This document shows, one piece after another, positions 17,295-25,118 of a DNA stretch of 64,000 bases. The stretch's first letter is position 1. Each line of letters begins with the position of its first letter. The stretch is from Rhizobium sp. BK602. GTDB taxonomy: Bacteria > Pseudomonadota > Alphaproteobacteria > Rhizobiales > Rhizobiaceae. The stretch spans positions 62,001-126,000 of the forward strand of contig NZ_JACIBC010000012.1 of the NCBI RefSeq assembly GCF_014195095.1, written 5' to 3'. Made by a program: the position numbers and the translations under genes. The notes beneath the pieces were generated by a model. The model saw nothing but the letters and a program-made list of their open reading frames with translations, ran no database searches and was not told the DNA's origin.

Positions 17295-18014
17295 ATGAAC
17301 CAGCCGGGTTTGTTTGAGCTTGCCGGCTTCGGCCCGGACGGCTGGGGGCATGCCCTTCTGGCCGGAGCGTGGATGACCATTCTTGTCGCCATCGCCGGCT
17401 ATGCCGTCGGCGCCTGCATCGGAACGCTCGGGGCGTGGGCCAAGATCGCCGGCAACGGCTTTGCCCGCGCCACCGCCGATGCCTATACGACGGTGCTGCG
17501 CGGCATCCCCGATCTGCTGGTCATCTATCTCTTCTATTTCGGCGGCAGTGCCGTGGTCACGGCGGTCGGCAAGCTTTTCGGCGCCGAAGGTTTTCTCGGC
17601 TTCCCGGGCTTTCTCGCCGGCTCGCTGGCCGTCGGCGTCACCTCCGGTGCCCAGTTCACGGAAGTGCTGCGCGGCGGCTTCAGGGCGGTCCATCCCGGCG
17701 AGATCGAGGCTGCTATTGCCTGCGGCATGCCGCGCTGGCTGCGGTTGCGGCGTATCATTGCGCCGCTGACCCTGCGTCATGCGCTTCCCGGTCTCGGCAA
17801 TGTCTGGCAGGTCGTCCTGAAGGAGTCGGCGCTGGTCTCGATCACCGGCGTTGCCGAACTCCTGCGGCAGGCGCAGGTCGGAGCGGGATCGACCGGACTT
17901 CCCTTCGATTTCTATCTGATCGCCGGCGCGATCTACCTGGTGATCTCGACCTTTTCGAGCCTCATCATCCGGCAGGCCGAGCGGCATCTGTCGCGCGGCG
18001 TGAGGAGGCGTTGA
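17295..18014 (+). CDS. Amino-acid/opine ABC transporter permease (HisQ type)
   Basis: This 239-aa inner-membrane protein starts at ATG 17295 behind CAGGGG. It has about five membrane helices and the EAA loop EIEAAIACGMPRWLRLRRII. A conserved RGIPDLLVIYLFYFG segment matches opine/histidine permeases. It overlaps the next permease start by a single base (TGATG). Confidence 0.92.
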   Translation: MNQPGLFELAGFGPDGWGHALLAGAWMTILVAIAGYAVGACIGTLGAWAKIAGNGFARATADAYTTVLRGIPDLLVIYLFYFGGSAVVTAVGKLFGAEGFLGFPGFLAGSLAVGVTSGAQFTEVLRGGFRAVHPGEIEAAIACGMPRWLRLRRIIAPLTLRHALPGLGNVWQVVLKESALVSITGVAELLRQAQVGAGSTGLPFDFYLIAGAIYLVISTFSSLIIRQAERHLSRGVRRR

Positions 18015-18754
18015 TGGATTGGCAGTTTCTTCAAGAAACGTTTCTGAGCCTGATCGCGGCAATCCCGCTGACGATCGAGCTGGCCGTGACGTCGATCTGC
18101 CTCGGTGCCATTCTGGCGCTGCTATTGGCGCTTGCCCGCCTTTCCGGCATCGCCGTGCTGGATTGGTTCGCACGGCTCTATGTCTTCGTCTTCCGCGGCA
18201 CGCCGCTGTTGGTGCAGATATTCCTCATCTATTACGGCCTCGGCCAGTTCCCGGCCGTAAGGCACAGCATCTTCTGGCCGTTCCTGCGCGATCCCTATTG
18301 GTGCGCGGTGCTGGCATTGACCTTGAATACGGCGGCCTATGCCAGCGAGATCATTCGCGGCGGCCTGCTCTCGGTCCCGCATGGTCAGATCGAGGCCGCG
18401 CGCGCCTGCGGCATGCACCGCTTCCTGATGTTTCGCCGCATCGTCTTGCCGCTGGCGATCCGCCAGGCCTTGCCCGGCTACGGCAACGAAATGATATCGA
18501 TGGTCAAGGCGACCTCGCTTGCCTCGATCATCACGCTGATGGAGGTGACGGGTGTCGCCGCCAAGATCATCTCGGAGACCTATCGGGCAATCGAGGTCTT
18601 CGTGGTCTCCGGGGCCATCTATCTCGCCATCAATTTCGTGCTGACGCGTCTCATTCAATTCGCCGAATACCGGCTGAGCCCGCATCTGCGCGCCCCTCTT
18701 CCCGTCACCCGAGAGAATGCCGCGACGGCGGCTCCCGCAGGAGAACCACAATGA
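18014..18754 (+). CDS. Amino-acid/opine ABC transporter permease (HisM type)
   Basis: This 246-aa membrane protein starts at ATG 18014, with GAGGAGG just upstream and a one-base overlap with the previous stop. Family blocks are FRGTPLLVQIFLIYYGLGQF and the EAA loop IEAARACGMHRFLMFRRIV. It ends with a 4-nt overlap (ATGA) with the ATPase gene. The residues before 18014 that stay open in this frame are an artefact of GC-rich DNA. Confidence 0.93.
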   Translation: MDWQFLQETFLSLIAAIPLTIELAVTSICLGAILALLLALARLSGIAVLDWFARLYVFVFRGTPLLVQIFLIYYGLGQFPAVRHSIFWPFLRDPYWCAVLALTLNTAAYASEIIRGGLLSVPHGQIEAARACGMHRFLMFRRIVLPLAIRQALPGYGNEMISMVKATSLASIITLMEVTGVAAKIISETYRAIEVFVVSGAIYLAINFVLTRLIQFAEYRLSPHLRAPLPVTRENAATAAPAGEPQ

Positions 18755-19518
18755 CGGCCACGTCCATCGCACTCAGCGTGCGCGACATGCACAAGAGCTT
18801 CGGGCCTGTCGAGGTCCTCAAGGGCATCTCCCTCAATGCGATGGAAGGCGACGTCGTCTCCATTCTCGGCTCGTCCGGCTCGGGAAAGTCGACGTTCCTG
18901 CGCTGCATCAATCTGCTGGAAACGCCGGATTCCGGAGAGGTGACCGTCGCCGGCGAAACCATCCGCATGCAGCGCAATGCCCGAGGCACTCATCGCCCGG
19001 CGGATGGAAAGCAGGTCGACCGTATCCGTGCCCAGCTCGGCATGGTGTTCCAGAGTTTCAATCTCTGGTCCCACAAGACGATCCTCGAGAACCTGATCGA
19101 GGCGCCGATCCATGTTCAGCGCCGCCCGCGCGCCGAATGCATCGAGGAGGCCGAGGCCCTGCTCGCCAAGGTCGGCATTGCCGACAAGCGCAATTTCTAT
19201 CCCGCCCACCTTTCCGGCGGCCAGCAGCAGCGCGCCGCCATTGCCCGGGCGCTCGCCATGCACCCGAAGGTGATGCTGTTCGACGAGCCGACGTCCGCGC
19301 TCGATCCGGAACTTGTCGGCGAAGTGCTGCGCGTCATGCGCTCGCTTGCCGAGGAGGGACGCACCATGCTGGTCGTCACGCATGAGATGGGGTTCGCGCG
19401 CGACGTCTCCAGCCGCGTCATTTTCCTGCACAAGGGCGTCGTCGAGGAAGACGGCAAGCCGCAGGATGTCTTTTCGAACTCGCGGTCGGAGCGCTTCCGT
19501 CAGTTCATCAGCCAATAA
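18751..19518 (+). CDS. Amino-acid/opine ABC transporter ATPase
   Basis: This 255-aa protein starts at ATG 18751 behind GCAGGAG. Walker A GSSGSGKST (about residues 37-45), Q loop VFQSFNLW, signature LSGGQQQR, Walker B VMLFDEPTSALDPE and switch VTHEMGF are all present. The RGTHRPADGKQ insert before the Q loop is typical of OccP/HisP-type ATPases. It completes the importer with permeases on its left and a second binding protein on its right. Confidence 0.95.
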   Translation: MTATSIALSVRDMHKSFGPVEVLKGISLNAMEGDVVSILGSSGSGKSTFLRCINLLETPDSGEVTVAGETIRMQRNARGTHRPADGKQVDRIRAQLGMVFQSFNLWSHKTILENLIEAPIHVQRRPRAECIEEAEALLAKVGIADKRNFYPAHLSGGQQQRAAIARALAMHPKVMLFDEPTSALDPELVGEVLRVMRSLAEEGRTMLVVTHEMGFARDVSSRVIFLHKGVVEEDGKPQDVFSNSRSERFRQFISQ

Positions 19519-19552
19519 CGCATCACGCTCAATCAACAAGGGGAACCAGAGC

Positions 19553-20410
19553 ATGAAATATCTGACCGGAATTCTGACGGCGATCATGGTGATCGCCACC
19601 CTGGCCGTTTCGACGGTTGTCCGCGCCGACGAGAAGAAGTGGACGCATGTGACGATCGCGACCGAGGGCGCGTTTCGCCCCTGGAATTTCACCAAGGCCG
19701 ACGGCAGCCTCGACGGTTACGAAATCGAGCTGATCCAATATTTCTGCGCCCATATGAAGGTCGAATGCACGACCATCATCCAGCCCTTCGACGGCATGAT
19801 CCCGGCGTTGAATGCCGGCAAGTTCGATGCGATCATTTCCGGCATGTCGGCGACCGCCAAGCGCGAGGAAGTCATCGCCTTCAGCGATTCCTACGGCACG
19901 ACCGGCCAGACCTTTGCGACGCTGAAGGACTCTGCGCTCGCCAGCCTGCCTTTGAAGGGCGAGGTCTTTTCGCTGGCAACCGACGAGGCCGGCGCCGCCA
20001 AGGCGGTGAAGGAGCTGGAGCCGTTGCTCAAGGGCAAGGCGATCGGCGTGCAGACCGCATCGATCGCCGCGACCTTCCTCGACAAATATTTGAAGGGCGT
20101 CGCCGAGATCCGCGAATACAAGACGACCGAACAGCACGATCTCGATCTGAAGGCCGGCCGCGTCGACCTCGTCATGGCATCCATGGCCTATCTTTCGACG
20201 GCGGCGGCAAAGCCGGGCAATGAGGAGATGGTGGTTACCGGTCCGCGTTTTCAGGGCGGCATGCTCGGTCGCGGCAGCTCGGTCGGTCTGCGCAAGGACG
20301 ATACCGAGCTGAAAGCCATGTTCAACGATGCGATCGCTGCGGCCAAGGCGGACGGCACGATCGCCAAGCTGTCGCAGAAATGGTTCGGCTTCGATGTGAC
20401 GCCGAAGTGA
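19553..20410 (+). CDS. ABC transporter periplasmic binding protein (SBP family 3), copy 2
   Basis: This 285-aa protein starts at ATG 19553 with GGGGAA upstream. The signal peptide is MKYLTGILTAIMVIATLAVS with cleavage near VRA-DE. It shares the KKWTHV..EGAFRPWNFTKADG opening and the C-terminal KLSQKWFGFDVTP with the binding protein at 16360. It ends the cassette; the next gene is convergent. Confidence 0.92.
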   Translation: MKYLTGILTAIMVIATLAVSTVVRADEKKWTHVTIATEGAFRPWNFTKADGSLDGYEIELIQYFCAHMKVECTTIIQPFDGMIPALNAGKFDAIISGMSATAKREEVIAFSDSYGTTGQTFATLKDSALASLPLKGEVFSLATDEAGAAKAVKELEPLLKGKAIGVQTASIAATFLDKYLKGVAEIREYKTTEQHDLDLKAGRVDLVMASMAYLSTAAAKPGNEEMVVTGPRFQGGMLGRGSSVGLRKDDTELKAMFNDAIAAAKADGTIAKLSQKWFGFDVTPK

Positions 20411-20605
20411 AACGCGGTTGGAACCTCTGACGTAGCGCGCAGGCTGCGAACGTGATGAAATGATCCTGAAGCTCGGGGGATGGCCGTCGAGTTTCATCGT
20501 CGCGGGGTGCATGCCGAACGTGCGCTCTGCGGCCGGCCAAATCTGCCATGGTCACGCCTGGTGGCGCGAACGACAGCCTATATGGCCGCGGCTGTTCGCG
20601 GCGTC

Positions 20606-22573
20606 TCAGAGTTTATCGTATTCGCGCTCCGCCATGACCGACTTGGCTCTCTGCTCCGAAAGGAATTTTCCGACATCGTGCGCGCTGAGCGGCGGCGAAT
20701 AAAAATAGCCTTGCACAAGTGTGCCTCCCAGCTGTCTCAAGGCCGCAAGCTCTTCTGCCGTTTCCACCCCTTCCGCGACGCATTCCAGCCCCATGTCGCG
20801 GCTGAGCGTGAGAAGGGATTTTACGATCTTGTGGCTGGCGGGCTTGTCGTGCAGGCAGGTGACGAAGCTGCGGTCGATCTTGATCTTGGTGAGCGGCAAT
20901 GCATGCAGCCGCGTCAGGCTGGAATAGCCGATGCCGAAATCATCCAGGGAAATGCCGCAGCCAAGATGGCGCAGCATTTCAACCGAGCGCTTCACCTGTT
21001 CGACATCATGCGCGAGCGCCGTTTCCGTAATCTCCAGGTCCAGCCGTCTGGCGTCGAACTCGCTGCTTTCGATGATGCCGACCACCGACAAGACGCCTTC
21101 GCAGGAATTGAGATCGTGGGCGGACAGGTTGAACGACAGACGCAGGTGATCTTCCCATTGCGATGCCGAGGCGAGTGCTTTCTTGAGCAGCGGTCTCGTC
21201 AGCGAACTGACAATACCCGCCCGTTCCGCGATGGGAATGAATTGCGCGGGCGAAACACGTCCGAGCACCGCATTGTCCCAGCGGGCCAGGGCTTCGAAGC
21301 CGATCGTTTGCTCGTTGCTTATGTCCACGATCGGTTGGAACACGACGAAAAGCTCGCTTTCCAGCTCCGTCTGCTTGAGCATGTGTTCGATGCGGGCTTC
21401 GGCGTTGATCTGGCTCTCGTGATCCGCGGTGAACAGGATCGCCTCGCTGCGTCGGGTCCTCTTGGCGTGGTAGAGCGCATAGTCCGCCCGATCGAACAGC
21501 TGTTCCCGCGTAGACGCAAGGTCTGGAAAGACCGCTATGCCCATCGACGCGGAAATTTGCACCGTTCCCTCGGGCATATGGTAGGGCGCGCGAAGTTGCT
21601 CGACGATAGCGTTCGCGTTTATGACAAGCTGAGCATCGTCCGGTATATAGGGTGCTATGATGGCAAACTCGTCGCCGCCCAGCCTGAACGCGGCGCTGGC
21701 TTTCAAGGCCGACGACAGACGCTTGCCGACCTCTATCAGCAGCCTGTCTCCCACGGAATGGCCATAGAGATCGTTGACCGGCTTGAAGCCGTCGAGGTCT
21801 ATCACGCCCAATCCCAGCCGTGTGCCGGCGTCCCTGGCCGTCCTCAATTCCGTTTCCAGATGGGCGAAAAAGGCGCGGCGGTTCGGCAGGTCCGTCAGGC
21901 TGTCCATGTTGGCGAGCTTGAAGTTCTCGTTGCTCAGCACCTCCGTGCGTTGCTGCGACACCACCATGCGCTCGAAGTTGCGATAATTGGTCAGGACGAT
22001 GGAGATCATGCCGACGCAGACCAGCAACATGTTGATCGCGATGGCGATGAAGGTCGGCTGCGTGGAGGAGATGAAAAATGCGATGAAAGCGCCGTTCACG
22101 ATCGCCGCAACGACGAAAGCCGCTGAACGAAGGTACATCAGACAGAAGATGCAGGAGATGACCGTGATCGCCATGTAGAAAGCGACGTGAGACTGGGTAT
22201 AGGCATCCCCATAGGGAATGAGCAGGAACGACCACAGTGTGAAGGCGACGGCAATGCAAGCGGCAAGACGGTTTGTTCGTGCGAGCGCGGCGTGGGCTAC
22301 GCTCGGCGGCGGATCGATATTGCGCGTCCGCCACCAGAATATCATCCTGAATATGCAGCCGATGGAAAAGACGGCGGGCACGGCAATCGTCAACCAAGGC
22401 GGCGCCACATGCATATGTGTAACGGCAAGTGCCCAGGTGCTGGAGAGCAGTATGAGATACATCATAGGCACCTGGCGCGTGAATGCGCGGTACTGGGCCT
22501 TCAGGAGCTCCGGATTGTCCGAACGCACCATCATGAAATGACGTATTCTATTAAAGAAACTTAATGTACTCAT
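20606..22573 (-). CDS. Membrane GGDEF-EAL c-di-GMP enzyme
   Basis: This 655-aa protein has an N-terminal membrane sensor of about six helices (about residues 35-205), then a GGDEF domain with intact RLGGDEFA and an EAL domain with intact GFEALARW, ETALA, DDFGIGYSSL and AEGVE motifs. Both c-di-GMP synthesis and breakdown are therefore possible. The sensor starts with NPELLKAQYRAFTRQVP and is paralogous to the protein at 38971-41283; this copy lacks the PAS-like domain of the other. It is monocistronic and convergent with the binding-protein gene. Confidence 0.93.
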   Translation of the reverse strand: MSTLSFFNRIRHFMMVRSDNPELLKAQYRAFTRQVPMMYLILLSSTWALAVTHMHVAPPWLTIAVPAVFSIGCIFRMIFWWRTRNIDPPPSVAHAALARTNRLAACIAVAFTLWSFLLIPYGDAYTQSHVAFYMAITVISCIFCLMYLRSAAFVVAAIVNGAFIAFFISSTQPTFIAIAINMLLVCVGMISIVLTNYRNFERMVVSQQRTEVLSNENFKLANMDSLTDLPNRRAFFAHLETELRTARDAGTRLGLGVIDLDGFKPVNDLYGHSVGDRLLIEVGKRLSSALKASAAFRLGGDEFAIIAPYIPDDAQLVINANAIVEQLRAPYHMPEGTVQISASMGIAVFPDLASTREQLFDRADYALYHAKRTRRSEAILFTADHESQINAEARIEHMLKQTELESELFVVFQPIVDISNEQTIGFEALARWDNAVLGRVSPAQFIPIAERAGIVSSLTRPLLKKALASASQWEDHLRLSFNLSAHDLNSCEGVLSVVGIIESSEFDARRLDLEITETALAHDVEQVKRSVEMLRHLGCGISLDDFGIGYSSLTRLHALPLTKIKIDRSFVTCLHDKPASHKIVKSLLTLSRDMGLECVAEGVETAEELAALRQLGGTLVQGYFYSPPLSAHDVGKFLSEQRAKSVMAEREYDKL

Positions 22574-22778
22574 TCTATAGTCTGCCGATATACCTGTGAG
22601 ATATTATGATATCCAGGTTACTTAATTGGAAACGGCCAGACTTATCCTAGAATAACACTTTCCTTTGGAGGTGTTTATCTAGGGTTGTGGTGGGGTGTGG
22701 TGGACACATGCCGATGCCTTATCCGGGCCAGGCGGCCTTTAAAGTCGCTCGCAAGGCTCCAGGCTCGTCCTGCCTGAC

Positions 22779-23216
22779 CTAGCGCGCTGTCACGTCAGAT
22801 TGGTCTTTTTCGATCCGGTCGATCAGCACGGAAGAATGCGCATGACGGATGATATGATCGACGGTAGAGCCAAAAATCCGGTCAAGAATATCGGAACGGT
22901 GAGCCGCAACCACGATCAGGTCCGCGTGCCTCTCCTTGGCAATGGCCAGCAATGTTCGCGATGCCGGCCCCGAGCGCACATGAATGAATGCCGGTATGTC
23001 GAGCCGCCTGCACAGCAGGGTGAGCTTTTCTTCAGCCTCGCCGATCACCGATACGGCCCAGCTATCAGGATTGTCCCGCGCCGTCGGGAAACGCTCGACG
23101 ACATGTGCCACGGTCAATTCGCCGCCTGGCGCCAGGAGCGAATGTGACGTGCGTAGGATATGTTCGGCTACCTCGCGCGAGCCAAGTCCGATCGCGCACA
23201 TTATTCGTTGATACAT
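22779..23216 (-). CDS. Universal stress protein (UspA family)
   Basis: This 145-aa protein begins MYQRIMCAIGLGSREVAEHIL and ends in the Usp nucleotide-binding pattern FGSTVDHIIRHAHSSVLI (G-x-V/T...H...S-V-L-I). A degenerate FixK/FNR box lies 88 bp upstream. Usp genes are often under FNR/FixK control, which fits the neighbouring oxygen-response regulators. Confidence 0.88.
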   Translation of the reverse strand: MYQRIMCAIGLGSREVAEHILRTSHSLLAPGGELTVAHVVERFPTARDNPDSWAVSVIGEAEEKLTLLCRRLDIPAFIHVRSGPASRTLLAIAKERHADLIVVAAHRSDILDRIFGSTVDHIIRHAHSSVLIDRIEKDQSDVTAR

Positions 23217-23303
23217 CGCAATCTCCTAAAATCCGTCTCTGGGTAGCCGGTGAATCCGGCGCTTCTTCCGGGACGATGATCGTCGCGGGAAGCTTGCCGC
23301 GCC

Positions 23304-23317
23304 TTGATTCAAAACAA
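23304..23317. promoter_or_regulatory. Degenerate FixK/FNR box upstream of the Usp gene
   Basis: TTGATTCAAAACAA matches TTGAT-N4-ATCAA at 9 of the 10 conserved positions. It lies 88 bp before the Usp start and near the end of the regulator gene at 23428, so it would serve the Usp gene. Read by the FixK-like protein encoded at 24350, it would join the microaerobic group. Confidence 0.45.
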
Positions 23318-23427
23318 TCCGCTTTCGTCACCGGCTTCCGACGCGTCGAAACCGCGATATTTCTCGTCCAGCGCTTCATTGTCGTCGTCGGAATTGCGTC
23401 TGATCCGCAAGCTGTCTCCAGGGCCTG

Positions 23428-24153
23428 TCAGTCCAGTCTCGCGGTGAAGACATAGCCGACGCCGCGCACCGCCTTGATGAATTGCGGTTTCTTGGGGTCC
23501 GTTTCGATCTTGCGGCGAAGCCTCACGATCTGGGCATCGATCGTGCGGTCGAACGCTTCAAGATTGCGTCCTCTGGTCAGGTCCATGAGCACCTCGCGGG
23601 TGAGGACGCGTCCCGCGTTGCGAACGAATGCCGTCAGCATGTCGAACTCGCCCGTCGTCAGCTCGACATCTCGCCCTGCGGGGTCGAGGACCTGGCGTCG
23701 GCTGATATTCAGCTTCCATCTCTCGAAACCGACGATTTCCTCGGTGTTCGGCTCCGTCGTTCGGGCAGGGGCCTGGCGTCGGCGCAGAATTGACTTCAGG
23801 CGGGCGTGAACCTCCCGAAGGTGAAAGGGCTTGGCGATATAGTCGTCAGCGCCGATTTCCAGTCCGACAATACGATCGACAACGTCGTCGCGACCCGTCA
23901 GCATGATGATCGGCACATCAGACTGGGCGCGAAGCTCGCGAGCGAGGTCAAGTCCATCCGCGCTGCCGGGAAGGACGAGATCGAGGAGAACAGCGTCGAA
24001 ATTCTGCTGACGCAGGCGCAAGCGCATTTCGTTTCCGTCCGAAGCCGCAGAAACCGCATAGCCTTCGTCTTCGAAATAGCGCGTCAACATTTGGCGAATG
24101 CGAGGATCATCGTCGACGACGAGGAGATGTGCTTCATGATGGAGTACCGCCAT
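23428..24153 (-). CDS. fxkR: OmpR-family response regulator (FxkR-like)
   Basis: This 241-aa regulator has a receiver domain (acidic DDD near residues 14-16, phospho-Asp in VLLDLVLPG, KPF lysine) and an OmpR winged helix ending in AVRGVGYVF. In Rhizobium etli an OmpR-type regulator called FxkR links hybrid FixL to fixK transcription. Here the same three partners are adjacent: this gene is divergent from a fixK-like gene that is followed by a heme-PAS hybrid kinase. A GTTACA direct repeat sits in the shared upstream region. The name rests on context and architecture. Confidence 0.8.
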   Translation of the reverse strand: MAVLHHEAHLLVVDDDPRIRQMLTRYFEDEGYAVSAASDGNEMRLRLRQQNFDAVLLDLVLPGSADGLDLARELRAQSDVPIIMLTGRDDVVDRIVGLEIGADDYIAKPFHLREVHARLKSILRRRQAPARTTEPNTEEIVGFERWKLNISRRQVLDPAGRDVELTTGEFDMLTAFVRNAGRVLTREVLMDLTRGRNLEAFDRTIDAQIVRLRRKIETDPKKPQFIKAVRGVGYVFTARLD

Positions 24154-24176
24154 CGCCCGTCCGATCAGTATCCCTG

Positions 24177-24224
24177 GAGCATGATGCCGAAAAGTGTACG
24201 CGGTTTTCGGACGACATCATGCTC
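24177..24224. repeat. Rhizobiaceae-type palindromic intergenic repeat
   Basis: GAGCATGATG-CCGAAAA is mirrored by TTTTCGG-acga-CATCATGCTC around a 10-nt centre, then TGTTTTTTG. I recall near-identical elements scattered between genes in many Rhizobium, Agrobacterium and related genomes. It lies between the regulator gene and the K-box and could fold into a long hairpin that insulates the divergent promoters. Only one copy is visible in this window. Confidence 0.65.
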
Positions 24225-24247
24225 TGTTTTTTGTTTCTTGGGCCAGT

Positions 24248-24263
24248 GTTACAGACTGTTACC
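24248..24263 (+). promoter_or_regulatory. Direct repeat GTTACA-N4-GTTACC, candidate FxkR box (K-box)
   Basis: GTTACA (24248-24253) and GTTACC (24258-24263) form a 10-bp-spaced direct repeat 87 bp before the fixK-like start. OmpR-family regulators bind such repeats, and the K-box reported upstream of R. etli fixK is, as I recall, GTTACA-N4-GTTACA. It would let the adjacent regulator activate fixK. Confidence 0.65.
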
Positions 24264-24349
24264 AAACGGCACCGTCTTTAACATGCGCGGCATCCTGGTG
24301 TCACCTGCGACAGATCATCTGCTCCCATCGACAGCTCAGAGGAACGGTC

Positions 24350-25099
24350 ATGCTGCAGACGAACAATGTTCACCATCTCAAGGAAGTCAGAAGCGCAGCG
24401 CGTCTCGGCGCCGAGCCGGACGGTTTGCGGGCGCTCTTCAGAAAGCAGCCCGCCGAATGCCTGAGTGCCGGCCAATCCCTGTTCTTCGAGGGGGATATGG
24501 CAAAGCATCTCTTTGAGGTGGTCGGGGGCAGCCTGCGCATCTTCAAGATCATTTCCGACGGCCGCCGCGTCATCACCGGCTTTGCACATGTCGGCGACAT
24601 TGTCGGCGTTTCCTTGAAGAGCCATTATCTCTACAGCGCCGAGGCGATTGTCGATACCCGCATCCGCCGGCTCTCGCGCAGGGCCTTCGAGGCCGAAATC
24701 ACCAGATGTCCCGATTTGCAGTCCAAAATGTTTTCCCATCTTTGCGACGAAATGGCTGCGGCTCAGGACCAGATGGTGCTGCTGTCGCGCAAGAGCGCCG
24801 AGGAGCGGGTGTGCACCTTCCTGCGCAAACAGGTCCAGCGCGGGTCGGCGTTTCCCGGAAGCAGCGCCCTTGTCGAGCTGCCGATGACACGGCTCGACAT
24901 TGCCGACTATCTCGGGCTGACCATCGAGACCGTTTCGAGAACGATGACCAGGCTGGCGCGACGGGGGATCGTCTGTCCGGTCGACCGCCACACGGTACGT
25001 GTCATGAAATATGGAGTGCTCGTGCAACTGTCCGGGGACGATGAATATTATGGCGACGAGCCTATCCAAATCCCCTACGCTGGCGGCAATCACCACTAA
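24350..25099 (+). CDS. fixK: FixK-like Crp/Fnr regulator
   Basis: This 249-aa protein starts at ATG 24350 behind AGAGGAA. It has an effector-like beta barrel (about residues 40-130: FFEGDMAKHLFEVVGGSLRIFK) and a Crp helix-turn-helix whose recognition helix TIETVSRTMTRL carries the E..SR residues that read TTGAT half-sites. There is no N-terminal cysteine cluster, so it is FixK-like rather than O2-sensing FnrN. It is followed 19 bp later by the hybrid FixL-like kinase. The perfect TTGAT-N4-ATCAA site before cydD/cydA is a natural target. Confidence 0.88.
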   Translation: MLQTNNVHHLKEVRSAARLGAEPDGLRALFRKQPAECLSAGQSLFFEGDMAKHLFEVVGGSLRIFKIISDGRRVITGFAHVGDIVGVSLKSHYLYSAEAIVDTRIRRLSRRAFEAEITRCPDLQSKMFSHLCDEMAAAQDQMVLLSRKSAEERVCTFLRKQVQRGSAFPGSSALVELPMTRLDIADYLGLTIETVSRTMTRLARRGIVCPVDRHTVRVMKYGVLVQLSGDDEYYGDEPIQIPYAGGNHH

Positions 25100-25118
25100 A
25101 TGCAGATGAAGAGAACCA

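Noticed and set aside
20480..22126. 548-codon plus-strand open frame
   Set aside because: It is antisense to the GGDEF-EAL gene and shows His/Asp/Arg-rich shadow composition.
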